Shown: one piece after another, positions 28,350 to 37,949 of the stretch
How the letters are laid out: each line of letters opens with the position of its first letter
Numbering within the stretch: the first letter of the stretch is position 1
From: Caballeronia concitans
Lineage (GTDB): Bacteria > Pseudomonadota > Gammaproteobacteria > Burkholderiales > Burkholderiaceae
Length of the DNA stretch: 64,000 nucleotides
Assembly (NCBI RefSeq): GCF_001544615.1
Contig: NZ_FCNV02000001.1
Location: 558,001 to 622,000, forward strand
Direction: 5' to 3'
Notes under the pieces: generated by a model
Databases searched by the model: none
What the model was told of the DNA's origin: nothing
Seen by the model: only the letters and a program-made list of their open reading frames with translations
Position numbers and translations under genes: made by a program

Positions 28350-28587
28350 GAAAGGTAGTCCGGTCCGCATGCCGCTCGACTGAAGGCAGGCGCGAGCGTG
28401 GCCTTGAACCTTCTGCGACAATGCTCATGTATAGGGAAAGGCCGCGCGCCGAAGCGCCGCAGCCTCCGATAAATTGTACGGGATGCACGCACGGCGTGTC
28501 CCCGCTTTCCCGGTCAGGCGTCCCCACGCCGCGCGTCGCCAGGCAACGTCCGCCACGTGCTTTTGAAGCGCCTCACAACTCGAACTC

Positions 28588-30465
28588 ATGCGCCGCTATT
28601 CGAACACCGAGCCGGGCCCGGTCGCGCAAGGTCCGCGCAACGACTGGCAGACCATCCGCTCGCTGCTGCCTTATCTGACCACGTATAAGTGGCGCGTCGC
28701 CTTCGCGCTGACGTGCCTCATCGGCGCGAAAGTCGCCAACCTCGGCGTGCCGATCGTGATGAAGCGCATCGTGGACGGCCTCGCGTCCGTGCAGCATCTG
28801 ACCGCGCTCGGCCGCGCGAACGATGCGCCGGGCATCGTGCTGATCGGCGGCATCGGGCTGCTCGTGGTCGCGTATGCGGGCGTGCGGCTTTCGACGTCGC
28901 TATTCACGGAACTGCGCGAACTGCTCTTCGCGAAAGTGACGGAAAGCGCGGTGCGGCAACTCGCGCTCAAGGTGTTTCGTCATCTGCATTCGCTGTCGCT
29001 GCGGTTTCATCTCGAGCGGCAAACGGGCGGCATGTCGCGCGATATCGAGCGCGGCACGCGCGGCATTCAGCAACTCGTGTCGTATTCGCTGTACAGCATC
29101 TTGCCGACGCTCGTCGAAGTCGGGCTCGTGCTCACGTTCTTCGTGACGAAATACGAGGCGTATTACGCGATCGTCACGCTCATCGCGCTGTGCCTGTATA
29201 TCGGCTTCACGGTGAAGGTGACGGAGTGGCGCACGCATTATCGGCGCACGATGAACGAGCTGGATTCGAAGGCGAACTCGCGCGCCATCGATTCATTGCT
29301 CAACTACGAGACCGTGAAATACTTCGGCAACGAAGAGTGGGAAACGCGCCGATACGACGAGAATCTGCAACGGTATCGCGCGGCCGCGATCAAGTCGCAG
29401 CGTTCGCTTTCGATGCTCAACTTCGGGCAGCAGACGATCATCGGACTGGGACTCGTGTTCATTCTCTGGCGCGCGACGCAGGGCGTGATGGCGGGGCGGC
29501 TCACGCTCGGCGATCTCGTGCTCATCAACACGTTCATGCTGCAGCTTTATATTCCGCTGAATTTTCTGGGCGTGGTGTATCGCGAACTGAAGCAGGCGCT
29601 CACCGACATGGACCGCATGTTCACGCTGCTCGGCGCGGGCCGCGAAGTGCCGGACGCGCCGAACGCAGCGCCGCTTCGGGTGGCGGGCGGCGAAGTGCGA
29701 TTCGAGCGCATGAGCTTCGCGTATGAAGCGGCGCGGTCCATCCTGCACGATGTCGACTTCACCATCGCCGCGGGCACGACGACCGCCGTGGTCGGACATA
29801 GCGGCTCGGGCAAATCGACGCTCGGGCGGCTCCTGTTCCGCTTCTACGATCTGGATCGCGCGGCGGGCGGGCGCATCGTGATCGACGGGCAGGACATTCG
29901 CGACGTCACGCAGGATTCGCTGCGCGCGTCGATCGGCATCGTGCCGCAGGACACCGTGCTCTTCAACGATTCGATCTATTACAACATCGCGTACGGTCGG
30001 CCATCGGCGACGCGCGACGAAGTGATCGCGGCGGCGCGGGCGGCGCACATTCATGACTTCATCGAAGGGCTGCCGGCGGGTTATGAAACGACGGTCGGCG
30101 AGCGCGGGCTGAAGCTGTCGGGCGGCGAAAAGCAGCGCGTGGCGATCGCGCGGACGCTGCTCAAGAATCCGCCGATCCTGATCTTCGACGAAGCCACGTC
30201 CGCGCTCGATTCGAAGTCCGAACGCGCGATCCAGCGCGAACTCGATTCGATCGCGCGCGAGCGGACGACGCTGATCATCGCGCATCGGTTATCGACGGTC
30301 GTGCATGCGCAGCAGATCATCGTGATGGATCATGGGCGCGTGGTCGAGCGCGGCACGCACGCGGAGTTGCTGCGCGCTGGCGGGCTGTTCGCGCAGATGT
30401 GGGCGTTGCAGCAGCAGCGGGCGGCGGAGCCCGCCGTCGAGCAGGGGGATGCGGCGAGGGTTTGA
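28588..30465 (+). CDS. Atm1/HMT1-type ABC exporter (fused permease-ATPase)
   Basis: A 625-residue half-transporter: an N-terminal membrane domain (about 30-330; six helices expected) and a C-terminal ATPase. Walker A is GHSGSGKST (403-411), the signature is LSGGEKQR (from 510), Walker B is ILIFDEATSALDS shortly after, and the H-loop follows in IIAHRLSTV. The membrane-domain blocks NYETVKYFGNE and LNFGQQTIIGLG are those of the Atm1/ABCB7 group, which exports glutathione-linked or sulfur-containing compounds for Fe-S homeostasis and metal tolerance. It works as a homodimer in the inner membrane. It converges on narK. Confidence 0.93.
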   Translation: MRRYSNTEPGPVAQGPRNDWQTIRSLLPYLTTYKWRVAFALTCLIGAKVANLGVPIVMKRIVDGLASVQHLTALGRANDAPGIVLIGGIGLLVVAYAGVRLSTSLFTELRELLFAKVTESAVRQLALKVFRHLHSLSLRFHLERQTGGMSRDIERGTRGIQQLVSYSLYSILPTLVEVGLVLTFFVTKYEAYYAIVTLIALCLYIGFTVKVTEWRTHYRRTMNELDSKANSRAIDSLLNYETVKYFGNEEWETRRYDENLQRYRAAAIKSQRSLSMLNFGQQTIIGLGLVFILWRATQGVMAGRLTLGDLVLINTFMLQLYIPLNFLGVVYRELKQALTDMDRMFTLLGAGREVPDAPNAAPLRVAGGEVRFERMSFAYEAARSILHDVDFTIAAGTTTAVVGHSGSGKSTLGRLLFRFYDLDRAAGGRIVIDGQDIRDVTQDSLRASIGIVPQDTVLFNDSIYYNIAYGRPSATRDEVIAAARAAHIHDFIEGLPAGYETTVGERGLKLSGGEKQRVAIARTLLKNPPILIFDEATSALDSKSERAIQRELDSIARERTTLIIAHRLSTVVHAQQIIVMDHGRVVERGTHAELLRAGGLFAQMWALQQQRAAEPAVEQGDAARV

Positions 30466-30483
30466 GGCCCAAGGTACGGCGCA

Positions 30484-31872
30484 TCACTCCATCGCGTGTG
30501 CGCCGTTGATCGCGACGGCATCGCGCTCGTGCGCCGACAGCGCCGACCACCGCAGCCACTGTCCGCGCAGCACGAACAACGCGCCGAACGCGCACGTCGC
30601 GAGCACGCCGAACGTGGCGAAGCCCATCTGATAGCTGCCGGTGCTTTCCTTTGCAATCCCCATGATCACCGGCAGATAGAATCCGCCGATACCGCCCGCC
30701 GCGCCGACGATCCCTGACAGCAATCCCGTCTTGCCCTTCCAGCGATGCGGCACGAGCTGAAACGTCGAGCCGTTGCCGAGCCCGAACGCAAGATACAGAC
30801 ACACGAGCAGCGCGAGGCCGCCGGTCACGGGCGGCATCCAGATCGCGAAGGCGAAGTCCGCGGCGGCGATCAGCGCGAGCAGCACGAGCAGCGCGCGCAC
30901 GCCGGTCACGCGATCGGCGACATAGCCGCCGAACGGCCGGACGATCGCGCCGAGAAACGCGAGCAGCGACATGAAGAGGCCGGCTTCGAGCTTCGGCATC
31001 TGATAAAGCGACGTCAGCAGCAGCGTCACATACGACGACATGCCGACGAAGCCGCCGAACGTGATGCTGTAGATGAGCATGACGACCCACGTATCGCGCT
31101 CGGCCAGAACCGAACGATAGCGGCGCGGCAACACGGCGATCGCGATGAGCGCGCCGATCACCGGCAGCAGCAGCACGCCCGCGCGCCCCGCGCCGAAAAC
31201 GCCGCTGTGCACCGCGAGCACGAGCACGATGAGGCTCGCGAGCGTCACGCCGAAGCTGGCGAGCGCGCGCATCGTGCTGCCGGTTTTCTCGCCGGCATCC
31301 GACGCCCACGCGTACAGCGCGGCCGCCGTGATCGCGAGCAGCGGCAGCGCGGCGGCGGTCGATACTTTCCAGCCGAAGGCATCCGCGAGATGGGGAAACA
31401 GGAAGCCGTCGAGCACCGCGCCGATGTTGCCCGCCGCCGCGAGCCCGAGCACGAGGCCCTGCACCTTCGGCGGATAGTTGCTGCCGGCCATCGGCAACGC
31501 AACGGCGAAGCTCGCGCCGCCCATGCCGAGGAAGACGCCCAGCACGAGCAGCAGCGCATGCGACGGCACGCCCGGCACGAGCGGCAGCACGATCGACGGA
31601 ATCGACGAAAGCAGCACGCCCATCAGCGCGATACGGCGGCCATCGGTCGATTGATAGAGGTTGCCGAGCGTCACGCGCAGGATCGCGGCGGCGAGCACCG
31701 GCACCGCGACGAGAAAGCCTTGCTGCGCGGCGGACATCGTCACGTCGCGGCCGATGAACGGCGCAAGCGGGCCGTACAGCACCCAGACGGTGAAGCCCGT
31801 ATCGAAATAAAGGAAGCAGGCGAGCAGTGAGCGCCAGTTGCCGCTCTTGAGCGATACGACGAGATTCGACAT
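30484..31872 (-). CDS. narK: NarK/NasA-family nitrate/nitrite transporter
   Basis: A major-facilitator protein of 462 residues with about 12 hydrophobic segments. The first helix FLYFDTGFTVWVLYGPLAP, the LGMGGASFAVALPM segment, the nitrate-signature-like GLAAAGNIGAVLDGF and the LAFGLGNGSTFQLVP segment place it in the nitrate/nitrite porter family. It would move nitrate (or exchange nitrate for nitrite) across the inner membrane. The ATG at 31872 is preferred to one 21 codons upstream because MSNLVVSLKSGNWRSLLACF is the normal N terminus. It is divergent from a LysR regulator. No nitrate reductase is in the window. Confidence 0.9.
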   Translation of the reverse strand: MSNLVVSLKSGNWRSLLACFLYFDTGFTVWVLYGPLAPFIGRDVTMSAAQQGFLVAVPVLAAAILRVTLGNLYQSTDGRRIALMGVLLSSIPSIVLPLVPGVPSHALLLVLGVFLGMGGASFAVALPMAGSNYPPKVQGLVLGLAAAGNIGAVLDGFLFPHLADAFGWKVSTAAALPLLAITAAALYAWASDAGEKTGSTMRALASFGVTLASLIVLVLAVHSGVFGAGRAGVLLLPVIGALIAIAVLPRRYRSVLAERDTWVVMLIYSITFGGFVGMSSYVTLLLTSLYQMPKLEAGLFMSLLAFLGAIVRPFGGYVADRVTGVRALLVLLALIAAADFAFAIWMPPVTGGLALLVCLYLAFGLGNGSTFQLVPHRWKGKTGLLSGIVGAAGGIGGFYLPVIMGIAKESTGSYQMGFATFGVLATCAFGALFVLRGQWLRWSALSAHERDAVAINGAHAME

Positions 31873-32133
31873 TGCATGTCCCGGTGGATGCGAAGCGTTC
31901 GAGCGACGGCTTCGCGGCGGCCCGGACTTTTGCAACCATCATGCCAATCGCATGCATGTTTTCGCGAAGCGCGGCGCACGCACGCCGGAGCGCGTTCTGA
32001 GCGATAACGGGGACGACACTTCGAATAGAGGACACCGCACCGCTTCCGTGCGACGCGTCCGCCGATGGTGCGCTGCGCCACGCGCGTGCCCCGCTAAAAT
32101 GCCGCATCCCGCATATCAAGGCGCGAATCCAGC

Positions 32134-33105
32134 ATGGAACTGAAATGGCTCGAAGACTTCGTCTCGCTCGCGGAGACGCGCAGCTTTAGCCGATCCGCCG
32201 AGCTTCGGCACATCACGCAGCCCGCGTTCTCGCGGCGCATCCAGGCGCTCGAAGCGTGGCTGGGAACCGAACTCATCGACCGTTCTGTCTATCCGACGCG
32301 CCTCACGCAAGCCGGCAACGTGTTCTACGAACAGGCGCTCGCGATGCTCTCGCAGTTCCACGAAGCGCGCACGCTATTGCGCGGGCAGGGCGGCGTGCCG
32401 GCGGCGACCATCGAGTTCGCGGTGCCGCATACGCTCTCGCTCACGTACTTCCCGCGCTGGCTGCAGCATATCGAGGCGCGGCTCGGGCGTATCCGCACGC
32501 GGCTGCGCGCGCTCAACGTGCACGACGCGGTGCTGTCGCTCGTCGAAGGCGGCTGCGATCTCGTGATGGGCTATCACCATCCGAGCCATCCGGTCGCGCT
32601 CGATCCCGCCCGCTACGACATGCTCACGCTCGGCGCCGAACCGATCAGCCCGTTCTCCGCCGCGAACAAGGCGGGCCGCGCGCGCTACACGCTGCCCGCC
32701 ACCGCCGATGCGCCCGTGCCGTATCTGTCGTACACGCCTAATGCGTACCTCGGCCGCATGACGGAAGTGATCATCGCCACTGCGCCGACGCGCCTTCATC
32801 TCGACAAGGTCTATGAAACCGACATGGCCGAAGGTCTGAAGGCGATGGCGCTCGCCGGCCACGGCATCGCGTTCCTGCCGCACAGCGCGGTGGAAGACGC
32901 GATCGACGAAGGACGCCTCATCCGGCTCGATCGCGGAACGCGCGGCACGCCCGCCGGTCAGTTCACGTTGACGATGGAAATCCGCCTCTATCGCGACAAG
33001 CTCGCATCGCAAGGCGACGAACCGCGTCAAGCACTGATGCGCGCGTTATGGGATGCTGTCGGTGAAGAATTGTTGAAGGCATCGGCGGAAACGCCCGCCG
33101 CGTAA
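32134..33105 (+). CDS. LysR-family regulator, HypT/YjiE-like
   Basis: A 323-residue LysR-type regulator. The N-terminal winged helix-turn-helix (about 1-62) begins MELKWLEDFVSLAETRSFSRS and contains ITQPAFSRRIQALE; the rest is a periplasmic-binding-like effector domain. The opening residues, the YPTRLTQAG segment and the SYTPNAYLGRM segment resemble the Escherichia coli hypochlorite-responsive HypT (YjiE) group, but that is by memory of the family only. It is divergent from narK, with 261 bp between the two starts, so it could control narK; the intergenic region shows no obvious LysR box that I can defend. Confidence 0.88.
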   Translation: MELKWLEDFVSLAETRSFSRSAELRHITQPAFSRRIQALEAWLGTELIDRSVYPTRLTQAGNVFYEQALAMLSQFHEARTLLRGQGGVPAATIEFAVPHTLSLTYFPRWLQHIEARLGRIRTRLRALNVHDAVLSLVEGGCDLVMGYHHPSHPVALDPARYDMLTLGAEPISPFSAANKAGRARYTLPATADAPVPYLSYTPNAYLGRMTEVIIATAPTRLHLDKVYETDMAEGLKAMALAGHGIAFLPHSAVEDAIDEGRLIRLDRGTRGTPAGQFTLTMEIRLYRDKLASQGDEPRQALMRALWDAVGEELLKASAETPAA

Positions 33106-33213
33106 GGCTTTCGGACGTTATGCAAGAAACGCATGATGGGATAAGGAAACGGCATTGGATTTGGAATCGCCGTTTTTCGACAATGCATGCATTCCACAAC
33201 CGCTGGAGCATCA

Positions 33214-34506
33214 ATGTCCTCCCCGAAGCTTGACCATGCCATCCCCTCGTATCTTCATGCCGACGATCTCGGCCCCTGGGGCAACTATCTGCGGCAGGTC
33301 GATCGCGTCGCGCCGTATCTCGGCTCCCTTTCCCGCTGGCTCGAAACCCTCAAGCGTCCGAAGCGCATTCTGATCGTCGATTGCCCGATCGAACTCGATA
33401 ACGGCACGGTCGCGCACTTCGAAGGCTATCGCGTGCAGCACAACACGTCGCGCGGTCCGGGCAAGGGCGGCGTGCGTTATCACCAGGACGTGACGCTTTC
33501 CGAAGTCATGGCGCTGTCCGCGTGGATGTCGGTGAAGAACGCAGCGGTGAACGTGCCGTACGGCGGCGCGAAAGGCGGTATCCGCGTCGATCCGCGCACG
33601 TTGTCGCGCGGCGAACTCGAACGCGTGACGCGTCGTTATACGAGCGAGATCGGCATCATCATCGGGCCGAACACGGACATTCCCGCGCCGGACGTGAACA
33701 CGAACGAGCAGATCATGGCGTGGATGATGGACACGTACTCCATGAACCAAGGCCAGACGGCGACGGGCGTCGTGACCGGCAAGCCCATTTCGCTCGGCGG
33801 CTCGCTCGGCCGCAAGGAAGCGACGGGACGCGGCGTGTTCGTCGTCGGCACTGAAGCGGCTCGCCGCGTCGGGCTCGACATCGAAGGCGCGCGCATCGCG
33901 GTGCAAGGCTTCGGCAACGTCGGCGGCATCGCGGCGCGTCTGTTCCAGGAAGCGGGCGCACGCGTGATCGCGGTGCAGGATCACACGGGCACCGTGTTCA
34001 ACTCGAAGGGCCTCGATACGGTCGCGCTCGCCGAGCACGTTGCAAAGAACGGCGGCGTCGGCGGCTTCGCGGGCGGCGATCCGGTTTCGCGCGACGAGTT
34101 CTGGACCATCGAAAGCGACATCCTGATTCCGGCCGCGCTCGAAGGGCAGATCACCGAAGAGAACGCGCCGAAGATCAAGACGAAGATCATCGTCGAAGGC
34201 GCGAACGGCCCGACGACCACCGCCGCGGACGACATCCTGCACGACAAGGGCGTGCTCGTGATTCCGGACGTGGTCGCGAACGCGGGCGGCGTGACCGTCT
34301 CGTACTTCGAATGGGTGCAGGACTTCTCCAGCTTCTTCTGGACGGAAGACGAGATCAACCTGCGTCTCGAGCGCGTGATGCGCGAAGCGTTCGCCGCCGT
34401 GTGGCAGGTTGCAAGCGAACAACAGGTTTCGGTGCGTACGGCGGCGTTTATCGTGGCGTGTACGCGCATTCTGATGGCGCGTGAAATGCGCGGCCTGTAC
34501 CCCTGA
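33214..34506 (+). CDS. gdhA: Glutamate dehydrogenase (Glu/Leu/Phe/Val family)
   Basis: A 430-residue amino-acid dehydrogenase that interconverts glutamate with 2-oxoglutarate and ammonia. The catalytic lysine is K120 in [10 protein letters not shown]84 (GPGKGG) and K108 (SVKNAA) complete the substrate site, and the Rossmann loop VQGFGNVGG lies near 230. The length and the GAKGG context are those of the hexameric NAD-type enzyme common in Burkholderia. ATG 33214 has GGAG upstream; a longer in-frame reading from 33187 is rejected. The gene stands directly upstream of the glutamate/aspartate transporter operon, separated by a strong terminator, suggesting a catabolic role with separate control. 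Confidence 0.94.
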   Translation: MSSPKLDHAIPSYLHADDLGPWGNYLRQVDRVAPYLGSLSRWLETLKRPKRILIVDCPIELDNGTVAHFEGYRVQHNTSRGPGKGGVRYHQDVTLSEVMALSAWMSVKNAAVNVPYGGAKGGIRVDPRTLSRGELERVTRRYTSEIGIIIGPNTDIPAPDVNTNEQIMAWMMDTYSMNQGQTATGVVTGKPISLGGSLGRKEATGRGVFVVGTEAARRVGLDIEGARIAVQGFGNVGGIAARLFQEAGARVIAVQDHTGTVFNSKGLDTVALAEHVAKNGGVGGFAGGDPVSRDEFWTIESDILIPAALEGQITEENAPKIKTKIIVEGANGPTTTAADDILHDKGVLVIPDVVANAGGVTVSYFEWVQDFSSFFWTEDEINLRLERVMREAFAAVWQVASEQQVSVRTAAFIVACTRILMAREMRGLYP

Positions 34507-34593
34507 TCGGCGCTGATCGTGCACGACGCAGGCGTTCGTTGCAACCGGTCGATGACGCGGCGCGCAGGTCGCGTCAGCGTCGTCTCGAAACAG

Positions 34594-34637
34594 GCGGACG
34601 GCATTCATCTGAATGCCGTCCGCTTTTTCTTTTTTTT
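34594..34637 (+). terminator. Strong intrinsic terminator after glutamate dehydrogenase
   Basis: A 13-14-pair stem GCGGACGGCATTCA / TGAATGCCGTCCGC with a very short loop, followed by a long T-rich tract from 34624. It isolates the gene from gltI. Confidence 0.93.
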
Positions 34638-34781
34638 CGCGTAATATGCGCGCCTACGCAGAGTTGCACCGGGTTGCACCGACCGTCTCATAAATGTCAC
34701 GGACCTGCGGTTAACAATCATTCTTTCAGAATAATTACCCTGCTAAACTTGGCCCGGTTTTTCGCCATAGGAGATCGAACG

Positions 34782-35675
34782 ATGAAGGTTAAAAAGGCTG
34801 CGCTGCTCGTCGCTGCGCTCGGAATTTTTGCTACGGGCGCTTACGCGCAGGACGCCGGCACGCTCAAGAAAATCAAGGACACGGGCGTGATCTCGCTGGG
34901 GCATCGCGAGTCGTCCATCCCGTTCTCGTACTATGACGACAAGCAAAACGTCGTGGGCTATTCGCACGAATTCGCGCTGAAGGTCGTGGACGCGGTCAAG
35001 CAGAAGCTCAACATGCCGAACCTGAAGGTGAAGCTCACGCCGATCACCTCGCAGAACCGCATTCCGCTCGTGCAGAACGGCACCGTCGACCTCGAATGCG
35101 GCTCGACCACGAACAACGCCGAGCGTCAGCAGCAAGTCGCCTTCTCGAACACGATCTTCGTGATCGGCACGCGCCTCATGACCAAGAAGGATTCCGGCGT
35201 GAAGGACTGGGCGGACCTGAAGGGCAAGACGGTCGTGACGACCGCCGGCACCACGTCCGAGCGCCTGCTTCGCAAGATGAATCAGGACAAGAGCATGGGC
35301 ATGAACATCATCAGCGCGAAGGATCACGGCGAGTCGTTCCTGACGCTCTCGACCGGCCGCGCGGTTGCGTTCATGATGGACGACGCACTGCTCGCAGGCG
35401 AGCGCGCGAAGTCGAACAATCCGGGCGACTTCGTGATCGTCGGCGCGCCGCAATCGCATGAAGCGTACGGCTGCATGCTGCGCAAGAACGATCCCGAATT
35501 CAAGAAGGTCGTCGACGACGCGATCGCCAAGGTCGAAACGTCGGGCGAAGCGGACAAGATCTACAAGAAGTGGTTCGAAAGCCCGATTCCGCCGAAGGGC
35601 CTCAACCTCAACTTCCCGGAAAGTGACGACATGAAGGCTCTCTTCAAGAGCCCGAATGACAAGGCAATCGACTAA
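34782..35675 (+). CDS. gltI: Glutamate/aspartate ABC transporter substrate-binding protein
   Basis: A 297-residue periplasmic binding protein for the GltIJKL importer. The N-terminal signal peptide (1-22) has a basic start, a hydrophobic core and an AYA-Q cleavage site. The mature part is a bilobed SBP family 3 fold with ISLGHRESSIPFSY and VQNGTVDLECGSTTNN, the usual glutamate/aspartate-type ligand segments. The ATG at 34782 is behind AGGAGA; the long upstream frame is noise. A hairpin follows at 35699 before gltJ, and could make this gene more abundant in mRNA than the membrane components, as is usual for binding proteins. Confidence 0.95.
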   Translation: MKVKKAALLVAALGIFATGAYAQDAGTLKKIKDTGVISLGHRESSIPFSYYDDKQNVVGYSHEFALKVVDAVKQKLNMPNLKVKLTPITSQNRIPLVQNGTVDLECGSTTNNAERQQQVAFSNTIFVIGTRLMTKKDSGVKDWADLKGKTVVTTAGTTSERLLRKMNQDKSMGMNIISAKDHGESFLTLSTGRAVAFMMDDALLAGERAKSNNPGDFVIVGAPQSHEAYGCMLRKNDPEFKKVVDDAIAKVETSGEADKIYKKWFESPIPPKGLNLNFPESDDMKALFKSPNDKAID

Positions 35676-35698
35676 CCGGTTCGAGCATCGAACGAACG

Positions 35699-35731
35699 AA
35701 ACGGAAGGAGCTTGCTTCTTCCGTTTCTTTT
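35699..35731 (+). terminator. Hairpin with T run between gltI and gltJ
   Basis: AAACGGAAG (35699-35707) and CTTCCGTTT (35718-35726) form a perfect 9-bp stem, followed by CTTTTT. A partial terminator inside the operon is the simplest reading; it ends 13 nt before the gltJ start and leaves its GGAG intact. Confidence 0.75.
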
Positions 35732-35743
35732 TGGAGTGAGTCC

Positions 35744-36484
35744 ATGTCTTATCACTGGAACTGGGGCATCCTGCTGAGTCCGGTTTCCACCGGCGAACCC
35801 ACCACGTATCTGGGCTGGCTGATATCCGGCTTCTGGGTGACGATCACCGTGTCGCTCGCGGCCTGGGTGATCGCGCTCGTGGTCGGCTCGTTGTTCGGCA
35901 TCTTGCGCACGGTCCCGAATCGCACGCTGGCGGGCATCGGCACCGTCTATGTCGCGATCTTCCGCAACATTCCGCTGATCGTGCAGTTCTTCGTCTGGTA
36001 TCTCGTGATACCGGAATTGCTGCCGCCTTCCATCGGCAACTGGTTCAAGCAACTGCCGCCTTCGGCGCAGTTCTTTTCGTCGTCGATCATCTGTCTCGGG
36101 CTTTTCACCGGCGCGCGCGTGTGCGAACAGGTGCGCTCGGGCATCAACGCGCTGCCGCGCGGACAGCGCAACGCGGGCCTCGCGATGGGCTTCACGCAAT
36201 GGCAGACGTATCGCTACGTGCTGATGCCGGTGGCTTACCGCATCATCGTGCCGCCGCTCACGTCGGAATTCCTCAACGTGTTCAAGAACTCGGCGGTGGC
36301 GTCGACCATCGGTCTGCTCGATCTGTCCGCGCAGGCGCGTCAGCTCGTCGACTATACGGCACAGACGTATGAATCGTTCATCGCGGTGACGCTCGCTTAC
36401 ATGCTCATCAACCTCGTCGTCATGCTGTTGATGCGCTGGATCGAAGCGAAGACGCGGCTGCCTGGCTACATCGGAGGCAAGTAA
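35744..36484 (+). CDS. gltJ: Glutamate/aspartate ABC permease GltJ
   Basis: A 246-residue HisM-type permease with about five hydrophobic helices. The cytoplasmic EAA-type loop is seen as [20 protein letters not shown] followed by LMPVAYR, the contact site for the ATPase, and [13 protein letters not shown] follows. With GltK it forms the inner-membrane channel for glutamate/aspartate. GGAG stands before the ATG. The stop overlaps the gltK start (TAATG), implying coupled translation. Confidence 0.94.
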   Translation: MSYHWNWGILLSPVSTGEPTTYLGWLISGFWVTITVSLAAWVIALVVGSLFGILRTVPNRTLAGIGTVYVAIFRNIPLIVQFFVWYLVIPELLPPSIGNWFKQLPPSAQFFSSSIICLGLFTGARVCEQVRSGINALPRGQRNAGLAMGFTQWQTYRYVLMPVAYRIIVPPLTSEFLNVFKNSAVASTIGLLDLSAQARQLVDYTAQTYESFIAVTLAYMLINLVVMLLMRWIEAKTRLPGYIGGK

Positions 36485-37161
36485 TGCATCAGTTCAACTG
36501 GAGTGGCGTCATCGGGGCGCTGCCTACGCTGTGGACGGGCGCGATCATCACGCTGCAGATCACGGTGCTCGCCATCGTCATCGGCATCATCTGGGGAACG
36601 GTGCTGGCGCTGTTCCGCCTTTCGGGCATCAAGCCGCTGCAATGGTTCGCGGGCGCGTATGTCACGCTGTTCCGCTCCATCCCGCTCGTGATGGTGTTGC
36701 TGTGGTTCTTCCTGATCGTGCCGCAATTGCTGCAGAACGTGCTCGGGCTGTCGGCGGATATCGACATTCGCCTGGCATCGGCGATGGTCGCGTTCTCGCT
36801 CTTCGAAGCCGCGTACTATTCGGAAATCATCCGCGCCGGCATTCAGGCAGTGCCGCGCGGTCAGGTGAATGCGGCGTTCGCGCTCGGCATGACCTACGGC
36901 CAGGCGATGAAGCTCGTCGTGCTGCCGCAGGCGTTTCGCGCGATGGTGCCGCTTTTGCTCACGCAGGCGATCGTGCTGTTCCAGGATACGTCGCTCGTCT
37001 ACGTCATCAGTCTCGCGGACTTCTTCCGCACGGCGACGAATATCGGTGACCGCGACGGCACGACCGTCGAAATGGTCCTGTTCGCTGGGGCATGTTATTT
37101 CGTGATTTGCGTGGTGGCGTCGGCCCTCGTCAAAAGTCTTCAGAAAAAGGTCGCAAGATGA
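36484..37161 (+). CDS. gltK: Glutamate/aspartate ABC permease GltK
   Basis: A 225-residue HisM-type permease, partner of GltJ, with about five hydrophobic helices, the loop [20 protein letters not shown] and [12 protein letters not shown] for ATPase coupling, and [15 protein letters not shown] near the end. It begins one base inside the gltJ stop and ends overlapping gltL by 4 nt (ATGA), so gltJ, gltK and gltL are tightly coupled. Confidence 0.94.
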   Translation: MHQFNWSGVIGALPTLWTGAIITLQITVLAIVIGIIWGTVLALFRLSGIKPLQWFAGAYVTLFRSIPLVMVLLWFFLIVPQLLQNVLGLSADIDIRLASAMVAFSLFEAAYYSEIIRAGIQAVPRGQVNAAFALGMTYGQAMKLVVLPQAFRAMVPLLLTQAIVLFQDTSLVYVISLADFFRTATNIGDRDGTTVEMVLFAGACYFVICVVASALVKSLQKKVAR

Positions 37162-37883
37162 TCTCTATCAAGAATGTTTCCAAGTGGTACGGGCAGTTTC
37201 AGGTGTTGACCGACTGCACGACCGAAGTGAAGAAGGGCGAGGTCGTCGTGGTGTGCGGCCCGTCGGGTTCGGGCAAGTCGACGTTGATCAAGACCGTGAA
37301 CGGTCTCGAGCCGTTCCAGAAGGGCGAGATCACGATCAACGGTCAGTCGCTGACGGACAAGAAGACGAATCTGTCGAAGCTGCGTTCGAAGGTCGGCATG
37401 GTGTTCCAGCACTTCGAACTGTTCCCGCATCTGTCGATCGTGCAGAACCTGACGCTCGCGCAGATCAAGGTGCTCGGCCGTTCGAACGACGAAGCGACGC
37501 AGAAGGGCCTGAAGCTGCTCGATCGCGTGGGCCTGCGCGCGCACGCGGACAAATATCCGGGGCAATTGTCGGGCGGTCAGCAGCAGCGCGTGGCGATTGC
37601 GCGCGCATTGTCGATGGACCCGATCGCGATGCTGTTCGACGAGCCGACATCCGCGCTCGATCCGGAGATGATCAACGAAGTGCTCGACGTGATGGTCGAA
37701 CTCGCGCAGGAAGGCATGACCATGATGTGCGTGACGCACGAAATGGGCTTCGCCAAGAAGGTCGCGCATCGCGTGATCTTCATGGACAAGGGCTTGATCG
37801 TGGAAGACGACCAGAAGGATGCGTTCTTCGCGAATCCGAAGTCGGATCGCGCGAAGGACTTTCTGGCGAAAATCCTGCACTGA
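37158..37883 (+). CDS. gltL: Glutamate/aspartate ABC ATPase GltL
   Basis: A 241-residue ATPase of the polar amino-acid importer group. Walker A is GPSGSGKST (about 34-42), the Q-loop is [11 protein letters not shown], the signature is LSGGQQQR, Walker B is [13 protein letters not shown] and the H-loop is in [15 protein letters not shown]. It powers GltJK. A longer frame from 37092 is rejected in favour of ATG 37158, which overlaps the gltK stop. The terminator at 37915 ends the operon. Confidence 0.95.
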   Translation: MISIKNVSKWYGQFQVLTDCTTEVKKGEVVVVCGPSGSGKSTLIKTVNGLEPFQKGEITINGQSLTDKKTNLSKLRSKVGMVFQHFELFPHLSIVQNLTLAQIKVLGRSNDEATQKGLKLLDRVGLRAHADKYPGQLSGGQQQRVAIARALSMDPIAMLFDEPTSALDPEMINEVLDVMVELAQEGMTMMCVTHEMGFAKKVAHRVIFMDKGLIVEDDQKDAFFANPKSDRAKDFLAKILH

Positions 37884-37914
37884 GCGCTTTTGGGTTTTCC
37901 CAGGGCAGCAAGAG

Positions 37915-37949
37915 ACGCGGCGCTTCGAGAGAAGCGCCGCGTTTTTTTA
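37915..37949. terminator. Convergent terminator of gltL and the amidotransferase
   Basis: A perfect 12-bp stem ACGCGGCGCTTC / GAAGCGCCGCGT with a GAGA loop and seven T. The T run overlaps the TAA stop of the minus-strand amidotransferase gene at 37947. Confidence 0.92.

Noticed and set aside
30745-31830. 361-codon plus-strand frame opposite narK
   Set aside because: Translation is extremely rich in Arg, His and Glu with no hydrophobic core; it is the antisense of a membrane-protein gene.
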